DNA from: Enterobacter cancerogenus
Lineage (GTDB): Bacteria > Pseudomonadota > Gammaproteobacteria > Enterobacterales > Enterobacteriaceae
DNA length: 64,000 nt
Assembly (NCBI RefSeq): GCF_019047785.1
Contig: NZ_CP077290.1
Coordinates: forward strand, 4,526,001-4,590,000
Direction of reading: 5' to 3'
The translations under genes were made by a program, and so were the position numbers. The notes under the pieces are model-generated. The model was not told where the DNA came from and did no database searches. It was given only the letters and a program-made list of their open reading frames with translations. Of the stretch, positions 8,331 through 17,506 are shown one piece after another (the stretch's first letter is position 1; each line of letters begins with the position of its first letter).

Positions 8331-9943
8331 GCGATATTCCTCTCGCTATCCCAGGGGATGTGAACAAAAAATTGAGTAAATACGCCCGGCTCAGACTCGA
8401 CGGTAATGTCACCGCCCAGATTCTGGATCTGCTGGCGTGCAAGGAATAGCCCAACGCCGCGGTTTTCACCTTTCGTTGAGTACCCTTTGGTAAAAACGTC
8501 CTCCAGATGGAGGGGATCGATACCGGGACCGTCGTCGCTGACTTCACAGCTTAGCCAGCTGCTCTGATAGTGCAATAAAAGGCCAATCTCGCCCTCAGGC
8601 TGATCGTGCATGGCATCCAGCGCGTTTTCAATCAGGTTGCCGAGCACGGTGACCAGCACCGCGGCCTGTTCTTCGTTAGCCGTATCGGGCAGGTGACAGT
8701 CTTCGGCCAGCGTCAGGGTAACCCCGGCCTCCTTGGCGCGATTGATTTTGCCAAACAGGAAGCCCGCAATGACCGGTGATTTGATTTTGCGCTGGATCGC
8801 GCCGATATCGGTCTGGTAATTATTCGCGGTCTGGAGGATATACTCCTCCAGCTTGTCATAGCGTTTCATGTGCAGCAGGCCCAGGATCACGTGCAGCTTG
8901 TTCATAAACTCATGGGTATGGGCGCGCAGGGCGTCCACGTAGTTCACCATGCCGTCGATACGCTGCATGAGCTGGCTGACCTCTGTTTTATCACGGAACG
9001 TGCTGATCGCACCGATAACCCGGTTCTGGCTTTTCACCGGCACCATGTTACACAGCAGAAGCCTGCCGTTGCAGCCGATCTCCCGATCCTGACGCGCCAC
9101 GCCGGTTTTCGCCACCTCGCGCAGGCTTGCCAGCAGCGGTTCGCTGGCGTTCTCCGACTGTTGGCCCGACGGCAACAGCAAAATTTCTCGCGCGGCGTGG
9201 TTCACCATCGTCACGCGACCATGGGTATCCACCGCGATAACCCCTTCGCGCAGCGACTGAAGCATCGCCTGCCGCTGTTCAAACAGGGCCGAAATTTCAT
9301 ACGGCTCCAGCCCAAACAGGATCCGTTTCAGCACCCGGACCAGGCCCCAGATCGCCAGCGAACTCATTAATATGCTGAACAGGATCGTCCAGACCGCGTT
9401 CAGCCTTCCGCGCGTGATCTGATCTTCCACCTTTTTCAGGGAGATCCCCACGATCACCACGCCAATCTGATCGTGCTGGTTATCGTAGATGGGGGTAAAC
9501 ACGCGCAGCGCTTCGGCGAGCGCGCCCCGGTTGACGGAGACGTTCTCTTTCCCCTCCAGCGCGGGCGTCAGATCGTCACCAATAAAATGCAGCCCCAGCA
9601 GCGCTTCGTTTGGGTGAGAGTAGCGGATACCGCGCATATCGGTCACAACGGTGAACAGCAGATCGTTGCGCCGGGTGACGGCCTGCGCGATAGGCTGAAT
9701 AATATTATCCTGAGGCGATGCCATTAAACCGCGCCGGACGTCCGGGCTGTCGGCAAAGGTGCGCGCAATGCCGAGGGCGGTGTCTTTGACATCGTCTCGC
9801 GTGGCGCGGGTGATTTGCATGGAGTAGAGCGCAAATACCAGCAGCAGAACGGAGCCGATGATGGCGCATACCATGAGCGTGACCAGAGTGTAGAGTTTCA
9901 TCGGACGCCTGCGCGTCGGAGAAAGTTGCTGCAAATCGCTCAT
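8327..9943 (-). CDS. dcuS: DcuS-type sensor histidine kinase for C4-dicarboxylates
   Basis: A 538-residue membrane kinase: transmembrane helix at ~17-40, periplasmic PAS-like sensor to ~175, second helix ~182-205, cytoplasmic PAS ~220-320, then a kinase core with His344 in HEFMNKLHVILGLLH and the ATP-lid DDGPGID. Fumarate-contact residues known from E. coli DcuS are conserved as Arg107, His110 (IRYSHP) and Arg147 (LRVFTP). The ATG at 9943 is chosen because GGAG lies just upstream and because it gives these residues their E. coli numbers; an in-frame start 39 bases upstream is less likely. It phosphorylates DcuR, whose gene overlaps. Confidence 0.92.
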   Translation of the reverse strand: MSDLQQLSPTRRRPMKLYTLVTLMVCAIIGSVLLLVFALYSMQITRATRDDVKDTALGIARTFADSPDVRRGLMASPQDNIIQPIAQAVTRRNDLLFTVVTDMRGIRYSHPNEALLGLHFIGDDLTPALEGKENVSVNRGALAEALRVFTPIYDNQHDQIGVVIVGISLKKVEDQITRGRLNAVWTILFSILMSSLAIWGLVRVLKRILFGLEPYEISALFEQRQAMLQSLREGVIAVDTHGRVTMVNHAAREILLLPSGQQSENASEPLLASLREVAKTGVARQDREIGCNGRLLLCNMVPVKSQNRVIGAISTFRDKTEVSQLMQRIDGMVNYVDALRAHTHEFMNKLHVILGLLHMKRYDKLEEYILQTANNYQTDIGAIQRKIKSPVIAGFLFGKINRAKEAGVTLTLAEDCHLPDTANEEQAAVLVTVLGNLIENALDAMHDQPEGEIGLLLHYQSSWLSCEVSDDGPGIDPLHLEDVFTKGYSTKGENRGVGLFLARQQIQNLGGDITVESEPGVFTQFFVHIPWDSERNIA

Positions 9944-10064
9944 TACCGCTCCGCGATGATCGAGAAAGGGGGTAATTATCACCGATGACGGGCATTTCTT
10001 AAAGCCGTGTAAATCTGGCCGTTGCGCCGCTTTCGTGACCCTCCTCGCAGGTCATCCATATAAA

Positions 10065-10078
10065 ACACTTTATAGTGT
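10065..10078. promoter_or_regulatory. Short palindrome upstream of the MurQ-like gene, possible operator
   Basis: ACACTTTATAGTGT is a 5+5 inverted repeat (ACACT/AGTGT) about 28 bases before the start codon. Its place between a likely promoter and the ribosome site (AAGGAGG) suggests an operator, but no regulator gene adjoins it. Confidence 0.35.
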
Positions 10079-10106
10079 GTGGGAACTCATAATAAGGAGG
10101 CTGTTT

Positions 10107-10970
10107 ATGAGCATTATGCTTACCGGTTCGGTCAAGGAAAGACGGCACGCCAGCACGATGAATATCGACCGGTTGTCCACGCTGGACATGCTGAACGTCA
10201 TTCACCAGGATGATGCCCACATTTCACAAGCCATTACTCCCTTTTTACCTCTCATTGCCCGCGTGGTCGATAACGCCGCCGCCACGCTAAGCCATGGCGG
10301 TCGCCTGGTGATCGTGGGCGCTGGCCCTTCCGGGCGGATAGCGGAACAGGCGGCGGCGGAGTATGCGCCGGGTAAACACCCTGTCCTTGCCATCACGGCG
10401 GGAGAGGAGGCCAACAGCTATGAGCAGGGCGTGGCCGATCTTCAGGCGATCAACTTCGGCGAGCATGACATGATGCTGGCCCTCACCGTCAGCGGCAAAA
10501 CGCCCTGGGTCTGGGGGGCAATGCGCCACGCCTGGTCGCTGGGGGCTGTTGTCGCGGTTATTACGGGCGACGCCCAAAGCGAAGCTGCGCAGCTGGCAAG
10601 CATGGTGATCGCCCCTGAACTGGGTCCGGACGTGGTGGCCGGGTATGGCAATACCAAAGCCGGAATTGCCCAAAAGATGATCCTCAATCAGGTGACGACC
10701 GGGTTAGCCGTTCGTACCGGGCGGGTCTACAGCAATCTGCGCGTTGATATCGAGGCGAAAAATACCCGATGGGCGGAGCGGCAAATCGCCATTGTGATGG
10801 CGGCGGCGGGCTGCACCAGGGCGGTGGCGAAAGCCGCACTGGAGGGCGGTAACCAGAATTGCAAAACGGCGGTCTTAATGGTGCTGACAGGGCTGGATGC
10901 CTGGCAGGCGCACGAACTGCTGGCGCAAAATAACGGGTTTATACGGGTGGCGTTGCAGGAAGCGCCATAA
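10107..10970 (+). CDS. SIS-domain protein related to N-acetylmuramic acid 6-phosphate etherase (MurQ-like)
   Basis: A 287-residue protein that aligns along its length with MurQ, which cleaves the lactyl ether of MurNAc-6-phosphate. Matching parts are DRLSTLDMLNVIH near residue 21, the sugar-phosphate loop GAGPSGRIAE at 71, and the C-terminal GIAQKMILNQVTTG and ALEGGNQNCKTAVLM. Glu85 may correspond to catalytic Glu83 of E. coli MurQ. The segment around the second catalytic residue (Glu114) is about ten residues shorter and the glutamate-rich AVEGAED stretch is absent. Start: AAGGAGG lies 7 bases before the ATG at 10107. No phosphotransferase permease or RpiR/MurR regulator adjoins it. Substrate unknown; a different sugar-phosphate reaction is possible. 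Confidence 0.75.
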   Translation: MSIMLTGSVKERRHASTMNIDRLSTLDMLNVIHQDDAHISQAITPFLPLIARVVDNAAATLSHGGRLVIVGAGPSGRIAEQAAAEYAPGKHPVLAITAGEEANSYEQGVADLQAINFGEHDMMLALTVSGKTPWVWGAMRHAWSLGAVVAVITGDAQSEAAQLASMVIAPELGPDVVAGYGNTKAGIAQKMILNQVTTGLAVRTGRVYSNLRVDIEAKNTRWAERQIAIVMAAAGCTRAVAKAALEGGNQNCKTAVLMVLTGLDAWQAHELLAQNNGFIRVALQEAP

Positions 10971-10997
10971 CAAAAAAAGCCCGCATACGCGGGCTTT
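10971..10997. terminator. Bidirectional Rho-independent terminator
   Basis: GCCCGC (10979-10984) and GCGGGC (10989-10994) form a 6-bp stem, with an A-run on one side and TTTAT on the other. It can end both the MurQ-like gene (plus) and the convergent porin gene (minus). Confidence 0.85.
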
Positions 10998-11011
10998 ATC
11001 ATTTATCAGGA

Positions 11012-12175
11012 TTAGAATTGATAGGTCATGCCAACGCCAACGATGTCGTCGGTAGCAATGCCGTTGCGAGTATAGAACGCGTCATCTTCGTCCAGCAGGT
11101 TGATTTTGTAATCAGCGTAGGTGGAGAAGTTCTTATTGAAGCTGTAGGTCATGCCCAGGTCAACGTAGTTCACCAGATCCACATCGCCATACTGACCCTG
11201 TGGATTACCTGCTGTACCCGGATAAGTCATGTCTTTACCCTTGGAGTAAACCCATGCCAGGGATGGACGCAGGCCGAAGTCGAACTGATACTGTGCGACG
11301 GCTTCAAAGTTCTGGGTCTGATCCGCAATACCGGTGTCGCCGTATGGGGTCATGTTGCGCGTTTCCGCGTACATCATCGCCAGGTAGACATTGTTTGCGT
11401 CGTATTTCGCGCCAACGGTCCAGGCTTCAGCACGTTCGCCGCCCGCAATGCGAGCGCTGTAACGTTTACCGTATGCTTCCTGCTGGTTGGTACGGTCGGA
11501 AGAAGAGTAGGCCGCACCCAGGCTCAGGCCTTCGAGATCGCCCGCGAAGTCATAAGAGGTAGACATGCCGTAGCCGTCGCCGTTCTGGAAGCGAACGTCA
11601 TTGTGGCCATTTTTCGTGCCTTCCTGGTCTTCTTCGGCGTTAGCGCCTTCGTTCGCACCCTGATACTGCAGCGCAAAGTTCAGGCCATCAACCAATCCGA
11701 AGAAATCATTGTTACGGTAGGTTGCAAGGCCGTTGGCACGGCCAACCATGAAGTTATCGGTCCAGGTGTAGGAATCACCACCGAATACCGGCAGCATATC
11801 GGTCCAGGCTTCAACGTCATACACCACGCCATAATTACGGCCATAGTCGAATGAACCGTATTCGCCATATTTCAGACCGGCATACGCCAGACGGTTATAA
11901 GATTTATTAGCGCCTTCAGTGTCGTTGGCGAAGATCTTATATTCCCACTGGCCGTAACCGGTCAGGTCGTTAGTGATCTGCGTTTCGCCTTTGAAACCCA
12001 CCTGGATGTAGGTTTCGTCACCATCATCGCCTGGGTTATCAGAGAAGGTATGACGCGCGTCGACTTTGCCGTACAGGTCAACTTTGTTGCCGTTCTTGTT
12101 GTACATTTCAGCCGCGTTTGCTGCGCCTGCCATTAATAAGGCGGGTACCAGAATTGCCAGAACTTTTCTTTTCAT
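11012..12175 (-). CDS. General porin, OmpC/OmpF family (OmpS1/YedS-type by position)
   Basis: A 387-residue trimeric outer-membrane porin. A signal peptide of ~21 residues ends [10 protein letters not shown] before [10 protein letters not shown]. The mature part is a 16-strand barrel, with the L3 constriction segment [11 protein letters not shown] and the terminal Phe (GVGMTYQF) needed for assembly. Its location next to yedJ-dcm matches Salmonella ompS1 and the broken E. coli yedS, and unlike yedS it is intact. The 5' region is AT-rich, as expected for a silenced or environmentally controlled porin. It ends at the shared terminator at 10971. Confidence 0.9.
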   Translation of the reverse strand: MKRKVLAILVPALLMAGAANAAEMYNKNGNKVDLYGKVDARHTFSDNPGDDGDETYIQVGFKGETQITNDLTGYGQWEYKIFANDTEGANKSYNRLAYAGLKYGEYGSFDYGRNYGVVYDVEAWTDMLPVFGGDSYTWTDNFMVGRANGLATYRNNDFFGLVDGLNFALQYQGANEGANAEEDQEGTKNGHNDVRFQNGDGYGMSTSYDFAGDLEGLSLGAAYSSSDRTNQQEAYGKRYSARIAGGERAEAWTVGAKYDANNVYLAMMYAETRNMTPYGDTGIADQTQNFEAVAQYQFDFGLRPSLAWVYSKGKDMTYPGTAGNPQGQYGDVDLVNYVDLGMTYSFNKNFSTYADYKINLLDEDDAFYTRNGIATDDIVGVGMTYQF

Positions 12176-12541
12176 TATATATTCCCTTTAAAGATAATTT
12201 ATATGAATATATGTAATCACTCTCCGCAATTACAGGGTCGATACTATTCTAAGGATTGTTTTTTTGGTTCAAAAATAAATGTAATTAATCTGGTATAAAT
12301 ATTACAAAATATTTCTATTTATCTCTTTATTTTTCATATGAATGCATTTCCTTGCTGTATAAGGCCTAATTATTATTAAGTATTTCTATTTTGTATTATT
12401 CGGGATGTTTAATTTTTGATGCTTATATATTCCATACGCCTTCAGGTAATAAATGGATAAGGGGTAAGGTGTACCTCGTAAGGGAAGGGTGATGGTTGCA
12501 GGGAAAATTGCTATGGTTAGCGTTTAAAAAAGGATAAGACC
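12176..12541. promoter_or_regulatory. AT-rich intergenic region between the porin and yedJ
   Basis: This 366-base stretch has no plausible gene. It is very AT-rich, especially 12245-12420, which is typical of an H-NS-bound porin promoter. It should hold the divergent promoters of the porin (minus) and yedJ (plus). No OmpR box could be assigned with confidence by eye. Confidence 0.45.
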
Positions 12542-13237
12542 ATGGAACTTGCACCCTGGCAGCGCCGCTTCGAAGCGTGGCTGACCAAAAACCACACGTC
12601 GGATGACGCCGCCCATGATATGTCGCACTTTCGCCGCGTCTGGATGACGGCACAAAAACTGATGGCGGGCCAGCCGGTCAATCCGCTGGTGGTCCTCACC
12701 GCATGCTATTTTCATGACATTGTCAGCCTGCCGAAAAATCATCCTGAACGCGGCCAGTCGTCGCAGCTGGCGGCACGTAAAACGCGGGAGATTCTGCAGC
12801 GCGATTTCCCGGACTTCCCGGCGCAGCATTACGCCGCCGTGGAACATGCTATCGAAGCGCACAGCTTCAGCGCCGGGATTGCGCCGCAAAGCCTGGAGGC
12901 AAAAATCGTTCAGGATGCTGACCGGCTGGAAGCATTAGGAGCCATTGGCCTGGCGCGCGTCTTTGCGGTCTCCGGCGCGCTGGGCGCGGCACTCTTTAAT
13001 CCAGAGGACCCTTTCGCCGAAGCCCGAACCTTAGATGACAAAGCCTGGGCGCTCGATCACTTCCAGACCAAGCTGCTCCGTTTACCTGACACAATGCAAA
13101 CCGCAGCCGGGCGCGAATTCGCGCGGCATAACGCCGATTTCCTGATAGATTTTATGGCGAAACTCAGCGCTGAACTGCAGGGTGATTGCCTGGGGCGTGA
13201 TAGCCAGGTGCAGAACCGCTTCCGTCGCAGTTTGTGA
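12542..13237 (+). CDS. yedJ: HD-domain phosphohydrolase YedJ
   Basis: A 231-residue cytoplasmic HD-superfamily protein. Metal-binding signatures are visible: [10 protein letters not shown] near residue 23, CYFHDIVS near 57 and [16 protein letters not shown] near 123. Such proteins hydrolyse phosphate esters or nucleotides, but the substrate of YedJ is not established. It directly precedes dcm, as in E. coli. The ATG at 12542 is preceded by AAAGGAT. Confidence 0.9.
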   Translation: MELAPWQRRFEAWLTKNHTSDDAAHDMSHFRRVWMTAQKLMAGQPVNPLVVLTACYFHDIVSLPKNHPERGQSSQLAARKTREILQRDFPDFPAQHYAAVEHAIEAHSFSAGIAPQSLEAKIVQDADRLEALGAIGLARVFAVSGALGAALFNPEDPFAEARTLDDKAWALDHFQTKLLRLPDTMQTAAGREFARHNADFLIDFMAKLSAELQGDCLGRDSQVQNRFRRSL

Positions 13238-13286
13238 TCCTGAACTGTGGTAATCTGTTCCCCGTCTTTATTGTCCGGTTAAAATA

Positions 13287-14720
13287 ATGCAGGAAAATCA
13301 ATTCGTCACTGAGCCCGCGCCCGAGCGGGTTGAGAAATCAACGGCAGCGGTGCAGGCGTTACTGCGCCAGCTGCTGGATATCTATGATGCAAAAACCCTG
13401 GCAAACCAGCTGGAGAACCACGGCGGGAGCCACTGGAGCCCGGCAATCGTTAAAAGACTGCTCATCAGCGACCGGGCAGGCCAGCGCCTGAGCGACGATG
13501 AGTTCCGCTACCTGCAAAATTTGCTCCCGCGTCCCTCTGCCGCGCACCCGAACTATGCGTTCCGCTTTATCGATCTCTTTGCGGGCATCGGCGGCATTCG
13601 CCACGGTTTTGAAGCGATTGGCGGCCAGTGCGTGTTTACCAGCGAGTGGAATAAACATGCGGTGCGCACCTACAAAGCCAACTGGTATTGCGATCCAGAC
13701 GAACATCATTTCAATGCGGATATCCGCGACGTGACCCTGAGCCATAAAAGCGGCGTGACCGATGAAGAGGCCGCCCACCATATTCGCCAGGCTATCCCGG
13801 CGCACGATGTGCTGCTGGCGGGCTTTCCGTGTCAGCCTTTTTCTTTGGCAGGGGTCTCGAAAAAGAACGCACTGGGGCGCGCCCACGGTTTCGCCTGTGA
13901 TACTCAGGGAACGCTGTTTTTCGACGTGGTACGCATTATTGACGCCCGCCGCCCGGCTATTTTTGTGCTGGAAAACGTCAAGAATTTGAAAAGCCACGAC
14001 GGCGGGAAAACCTTCCGCATCATCATGCAAACCCTGGACGAACTGGGCTATGACGTGGCGGATTCGAAGGACATGGGGGCCGACGACCCGAAAATTATCG
14101 ACGGCAAACATTTCCTGCCGCAGCACCGCGAGCGTATTGTGCTGGTGGGCTTCCGCCGCGATCTCAACCTGATGGGGGATTTCACGCTGCGCAATCTTCC
14201 CGCCCTCTATCCGGCTCGTCGTCCCACCATTGCGGACCTGCTGGAACCCGCCGTGGACGCAAAATTTATTCTGACCCCGGTGCTGTGGAAATATTTGTAC
14301 CGCTATGCCAAAAAACATCAGGCCAAGGGTAACGGCTTTGGTTTTGGCATGGTGAATCCGAACGATCCGCACAGCGTTACCCGGACGTTATCGGCGCGCT
14401 ATTACAAAGACGGTGCCGAGATCCTTATCGACAGAGGCTGGGATAAAGCGCTGGGAGAAAAAGATTTCGACGATCCGATCAACCAGCAGCACCGCCCGCG
14501 TCGCCTGACCCCGCGTGAATGTGCCCGTCTGATGGGGTTTGAAACGCCACAGGGCTACAGTTTCCGCATTCCTGTGTCGGACACCCAGGCCTATCGTCAG
14601 TTCGGCAATTCAGTGGTCGTCCCGGCGTTTGCTGCGGTCGCGAAGCTGCTGCTTCCTCGTATTCAGCAGGCCGTTGCGCGACGTCAGAGCGAGGCCGTCA
14701 ATGACGGATGTTCACAATAA
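13287..14720 (+). CDS. dcm: DNA cytosine-5 methyltransferase Dcm
   Basis: A 477-residue 5-methylcytosine transferase expected to modify the inner C of CCWGG. After an N-terminal ~95-residue extension, motif I is [13 protein letters not shown] (~92), motif [13 protein letters not shown] with catalytic Cys182, motif [15 protein letters not shown], motif [14 protein letters not shown], and motifs IX-X near the C-terminus (FGNSVVVPA). It is an orphan methylase with no restriction enzyme nearby. The vsr start lies inside its last 20 bases, so repair and methylation are coupled in expression. Confidence 0.96.
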   Translation: MQENQFVTEPAPERVEKSTAAVQALLRQLLDIYDAKTLANQLENHGGSHWSPAIVKRLLISDRAGQRLSDDEFRYLQNLLPRPSAAHPNYAFRFIDLFAGIGGIRHGFEAIGGQCVFTSEWNKHAVRTYKANWYCDPDEHHFNADIRDVTLSHKSGVTDEEAAHHIRQAIPAHDVLLAGFPCQPFSLAGVSKKNALGRAHGFACDTQGTLFFDVVRIIDARRPAIFVLENVKNLKSHDGGKTFRIIMQTLDELGYDVADSKDMGADDPKIIDGKHFLPQHRERIVLVGFRRDLNLMGDFTLRNLPALYPARRPTIADLLEPAVDAKFILTPVLWKYLYRYAKKHQAKGNGFGFGMVNPNDPHSVTRTLSARYYKDGAEILIDRGWDKALGEKDFDDPINQQHRPRRLTPRECARLMGFETPQGYSFRIPVSDTQAYRQFGNSVVVPAFAAVAKLLLPRIQQAVARRQSEAVNDGCSQ

Positions 14721-15204
14721 GGCCACCCGCAGTAAAAACATGCGGGCCATCGGCACGCGTGATACCGCCATTGAAAAACGGCTGGCCGGCCTGCTGACCG
14801 AGGCTGGCTTCGATTTTCGCGTGCAGGACGCGGCGCTTCCCGGGCGTCCTGATTTCGTTATCGCTGATTACACGTGCATCATTTTTACCCACGGCTGTTT
14901 CTGGCATCACCACGACTGTTATCTGTTTAAAGTCCCGGCCACGCGGACTGACTTCTGGCTGGATAAAATCGGCAAGAACGTGTTGCGCGATCGGCGCGAT
15001 ACCGCCGCGCTTATCGCGCAGGGCTGGCGGGTATTGGTGGTCTGGGAGTGTGCGCTGCGCGGCAGGTTGAAGCTGAAGGATGCGGAGCTGAGCGAACGGC
15101 TGGAAGAGTGGATCTGCGGCGGCGGTCAGGCCGCGCAGATCGATACCCAGGGGATCCGCCCGCTTACGGTTTCTCCCCCTCACACGCCACGACCACCGGC
15201 TTAG
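14701..15204 (+). CDS. vsr: Very short patch repair endonuclease Vsr
   Basis: A 167-residue endonuclease that nicks 5' to the T of T:G mismatches left by deamination at Dcm sites. The family signatures [11 protein letters not shown] (catalytic Asp region) and [12 protein letters not shown] (zinc and catalytic His) are present, followed by [11 protein letters not shown]. The ATG at 14701 overlaps dcm by 20 bases in another frame, as in E. coli. Its 3' end overlaps the convergent yedA by 41 bases. Confidence 0.95.
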   Translation: MTDVHNKATRSKNMRAIGTRDTAIEKRLAGLLTEAGFDFRVQDAALPGRPDFVIADYTCIIFTHGCFWHHHDCYLFKVPATRTDFWLDKIGKNVLRDRRDTAALIAQGWRVLVVWECALRGRLKLKDAELSERLEEWICGGGQAAQIDTQGIRPLTVSPPHTPRPPA

Positions 15205-16078
15205 CGGGCAGCAGGTATTTACCCAGCGTCACCAGCACCACGGCAAACACGATGACACCCAGCGCCAGCCACTCGATGGTGGACAGCGTTTCGCCGCCAA
15301 AACCGGTTCCCAGCAGCACCGCAACCACCGGGTTCACATAGGCATAGCTGGTGGCGACGGCGGGGGAGACGTTGCGGATCAGGAACATATAGGCGTTGAT
15401 CGCAATAATGGAGCCGAAAAGCGCCAGATAACCCACGGCAAGGAAGCCCGAAAGCGGCGGCATCGCCGTCAGCTTCTCGCCGGTTAACAGCGAGGCGATA
15501 AGCAGCACAATGCCTGCCGCCAGCATCTCAATGGCCCCTGCCATCATCCCGGTCGGCAGCGCAATGCGCGAGCCGTACACGGACCCAAACGCCCAGCTCA
15601 TCGAGCCGATCAGAATAATCACCGCGCCCCATGGGTTGCCGCTCAGGTTGCCGCCGCTGTTCAGCATCACGATCCCGGCAAGCCCAATAGCAATGCCCAG
15701 CCACTCCAGCTTGCGGGTACGAATGCCAAACAGGCGGCTAAAGCAGAGCGTAAACAGCGGCACGGTCGCCACAACTACCGCCGCAATGCCGGAGGGTACG
15801 TTACGGTGTTCCGCAATGGTGACGAACCCATTGCCCACCGCCAGAAGCAGTAAGCCAATCAGGGCGGCGTTGAGCATTGGGCGCAGCGGTGGAAGCTTGT
15901 GGCCGCGCAGCAGCAGAAAGGCCAACAGCAGAACGCCAGCCGACAGGAAACGAACGCCGGCCATCAGCAGCGGCGGCCAGCTTTCGACGCCAATTCGAAT
16001 CACAAAATAGGTGGAACCCCAGATGATATACAGCGAAAAAAGCGCCCCAATGAGCGGTAATAAGTGCCGGAAACGCAT
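15164..16078 (-). CDS. yedA: EamA-family metabolite exporter YedA
   Basis: A 304-residue inner-membrane protein of the drug/metabolite transporter superfamily. About ten transmembrane helices form two EamA repeats (~10-145 and ~155-295), each with its glycine-rich signature. The first is IIWGSTYFVIRIGVESWPP and the second starts GSMSWAFGSVYGSR. It is homologous to E. coli YedA by sequence and by position between vsr and yedI. Its substrate is unknown; amino-acid or metabolite export is the family role. Confidence 0.9.
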   Translation of the reverse strand: MRFRHLLPLIGALFSLYIIWGSTYFVIRIGVESWPPLLMAGVRFLSAGVLLLAFLLLRGHKLPPLRPMLNAALIGLLLLAVGNGFVTIAEHRNVPSGIAAVVVATVPLFTLCFSRLFGIRTRKLEWLGIAIGLAGIVMLNSGGNLSGNPWGAVIILIGSMSWAFGSVYGSRIALPTGMMAGAIEMLAAGIVLLIASLLTGEKLTAMPPLSGFLAVGYLALFGSIIAINAYMFLIRNVSPAVATSYAYVNPVVAVLLGTGFGGETLSTIEWLALGVIVFAVVLVTLGKYLLPAKPVVVACEGEKP

Positions 16079-16256
16079 AATCCCTCACGACGAAATAAAA
16101 AGTTCGCTCATAGTAAACGCCAAAACTATCCCGCAGGCGAGCGCTTTAATTGTGTTGTAGATGTGAAATAATTGTTGACTTGAAGTGCCTGTTTCAGGGT
16201 TTTCGCTTTTGCTCCATACTATTTACTTAATTACCAAAAAAAGAAGGATAGAAATT

Positions 16257-17168
16257 TTGGCAGGAAGTAGCTTATTAACATTGCTGGACGATATCGCCAC
16301 CTTGCTGGATGACATTTCGGTCATGGGAAAACTGGCAGCGAAAAAGACGGCCGGCGTGCTGGGAGATGATTTATCGCTAAATGCCCAGCAGGTCAGCGGG
16401 GTCAGGGCGAACCGGGAGCTGCCCGTCGTATGGGGCGTGGCGAAGGGATCTTTTCTCAACAAGGTTATTCTTGTGCCGCTGGCGCTGTTGATCAGCGCAT
16501 TTATCCCCTGGGCGATCACGCCGCTGCTGATGATTGGCGGCGCTTTTCTCTGTTTCGAAGGGGCAGAAAAAATACTGCACTCTTTTGCATCGCGTAAAGA
16601 GAACGACACGCCGGAGGTGCGCCAGCAGCGTCTGGAGGCTCTGGCCGCGCAGGATCCGAAAACCTTCGAGCGCGATAAGGTAAAAGGCGCTATCCGTACC
16701 GACTTCATTCTGTCGGCGGAAATTGTGGCGATCACCCTCGGGATTGTCTCCGACGCGCCGCTGCTCAATCAGGTGCTTATCCTGTCCGGCATCGCTATCC
16801 TGGTGACGGTGGGCGTGTATGGCCTGGTGGGGCTTATCGTGAAGCTGGATGACATTGGCTACTGGCTTGAAGAGAAGTCGAGCGCGGTCGCGAGAGGCAT
16901 TGGTAAAGGCCTGCTGGTGCTTGCGCCCTGGCTGATGAAAAGCCTGTCCATTGTGGGTACCCTGGCGATGTTCCTCGTCGGCGGCGGGATCGTGGTCCAC
17001 GGTATTGCGCCGCTGCACCATGCGATCGAGCATTTTGCGTCAGCGCAGGGGTCACTCGTGGCGACCATACTGCCTACGCTGCTTAACCTGGTTATCGGGT
17101 TTATCATTGGCGTCGTTGTGGTTCTTGTGGTTAAGATGGTGGGCAAAGTGCGCGGCACCTCGCATTAA
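16257..17168 (+). CDS. yedI: DUF808 family inner-membrane protein YedI
   Basis: A 303-residue membrane protein nearly identical in pattern to E. coli YedI (DUF808). It starts with a TTG codon ([14 protein letters not shown]), with AGAAGGA 9 bases upstream; the upstream ATG at 16185 has no ribosome site. Four or more helices follow ~85-120, ~170-220, ~240-270 and ~275-300. Molecular function is unknown. Confidence 0.9.
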   Translation: MAGSSLLTLLDDIATLLDDISVMGKLAAKKTAGVLGDDLSLNAQQVSGVRANRELPVVWGVAKGSFLNKVILVPLALLISAFIPWAITPLLMIGGAFLCFEGAEKILHSFASRKENDTPEVRQQRLEALAAQDPKTFERDKVKGAIRTDFILSAEIVAITLGIVSDAPLLNQVLILSGIAILVTVGVYGLVGLIVKLDDIGYWLEEKSSAVARGIGKGLLVLAPWLMKSLSIVGTLAMFLVGGGIVVHGIAPLHHAIEHFASAQGSLVATILPTLLNLVIGFIIGVVVVLVVKMVGKVRGTSH

Positions 17169-17245
17169 TTGTTACGCCCGCCAGGATGCAAAAAGGCCGG
17201 TCCTCGTCTAAATTGAAACAGTTTCACCCTGATAAGGAGGCGGGT

Positions 17246-17428
17246 ATGGTCTTTTTGGTCAGTGATGAAGTTAAGCCTAAAAATGGCGGCCCGCGCATGA
17301 TTGTCACCGGGTATTCCAGCGGAATGGTGGAGTGTCGATGGCATGATGGTTACGGCATTAAGCGGGAGGCGTTTCGTGAAGACGAGCTTCTCCCCGGTGA
17401 CCGACGCCAGCAGCGCGATAAGGCTTGA
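17246..17428 (+). CDS. yodC: YodC, DUF2158 family small protein
   Basis: A 60-residue protein with the DUF2158 pattern: V-x-D-EVKPKNGGPRMIV, MVECRWHDG and EAFREDELLP. It resembles a small SH3-like barrel; function is unknown. AAGGAGG lies 5 bases before the ATG. Its position between yedI and dgcQ is as in E. coli. Confidence 0.9.
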   Translation: MVFLVSDEVKPKNGGPRMIVTGYSSGMVECRWHDGYGIKREAFREDELLPGDRRQQRDKA

Positions 17429-17434
17429 TCACGT

Positions 17435-17460
17435 AACGCCCGGCCTGGCCGGGCGTTTTT
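17435..17460 (+). terminator. Rho-independent terminator after yodC
   Basis: An 8-bp stem CGCCCGGC (17437-17444) / GCCGGGCG (17448-17455) with a 3-base loop is followed by TTTTT. Confidence 0.9.
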
Positions 17461-17506
17461 ACTGGGCTTAATGTAGTAGATAAAGAGTGGCAATCAGGGA
17501 GTGTGT

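Noticed and set aside
12423..12653. 76-codon minus-strand frame between the porin and yedJ (possible yedR)
   Set aside because: It overlaps the yedJ start and does not resemble YedR; no start signal is visible.
13359..14372. 337-codon frame antisense to dcm
   Set aside because: Opposite strand of a clear methyltransferase gene with all motifs; no independent support.
15048..15341. 97-codon plus-strand frame spanning the vsr/yedA junction
   Set aside because: It overlaps two well-supported genes and has no family features.
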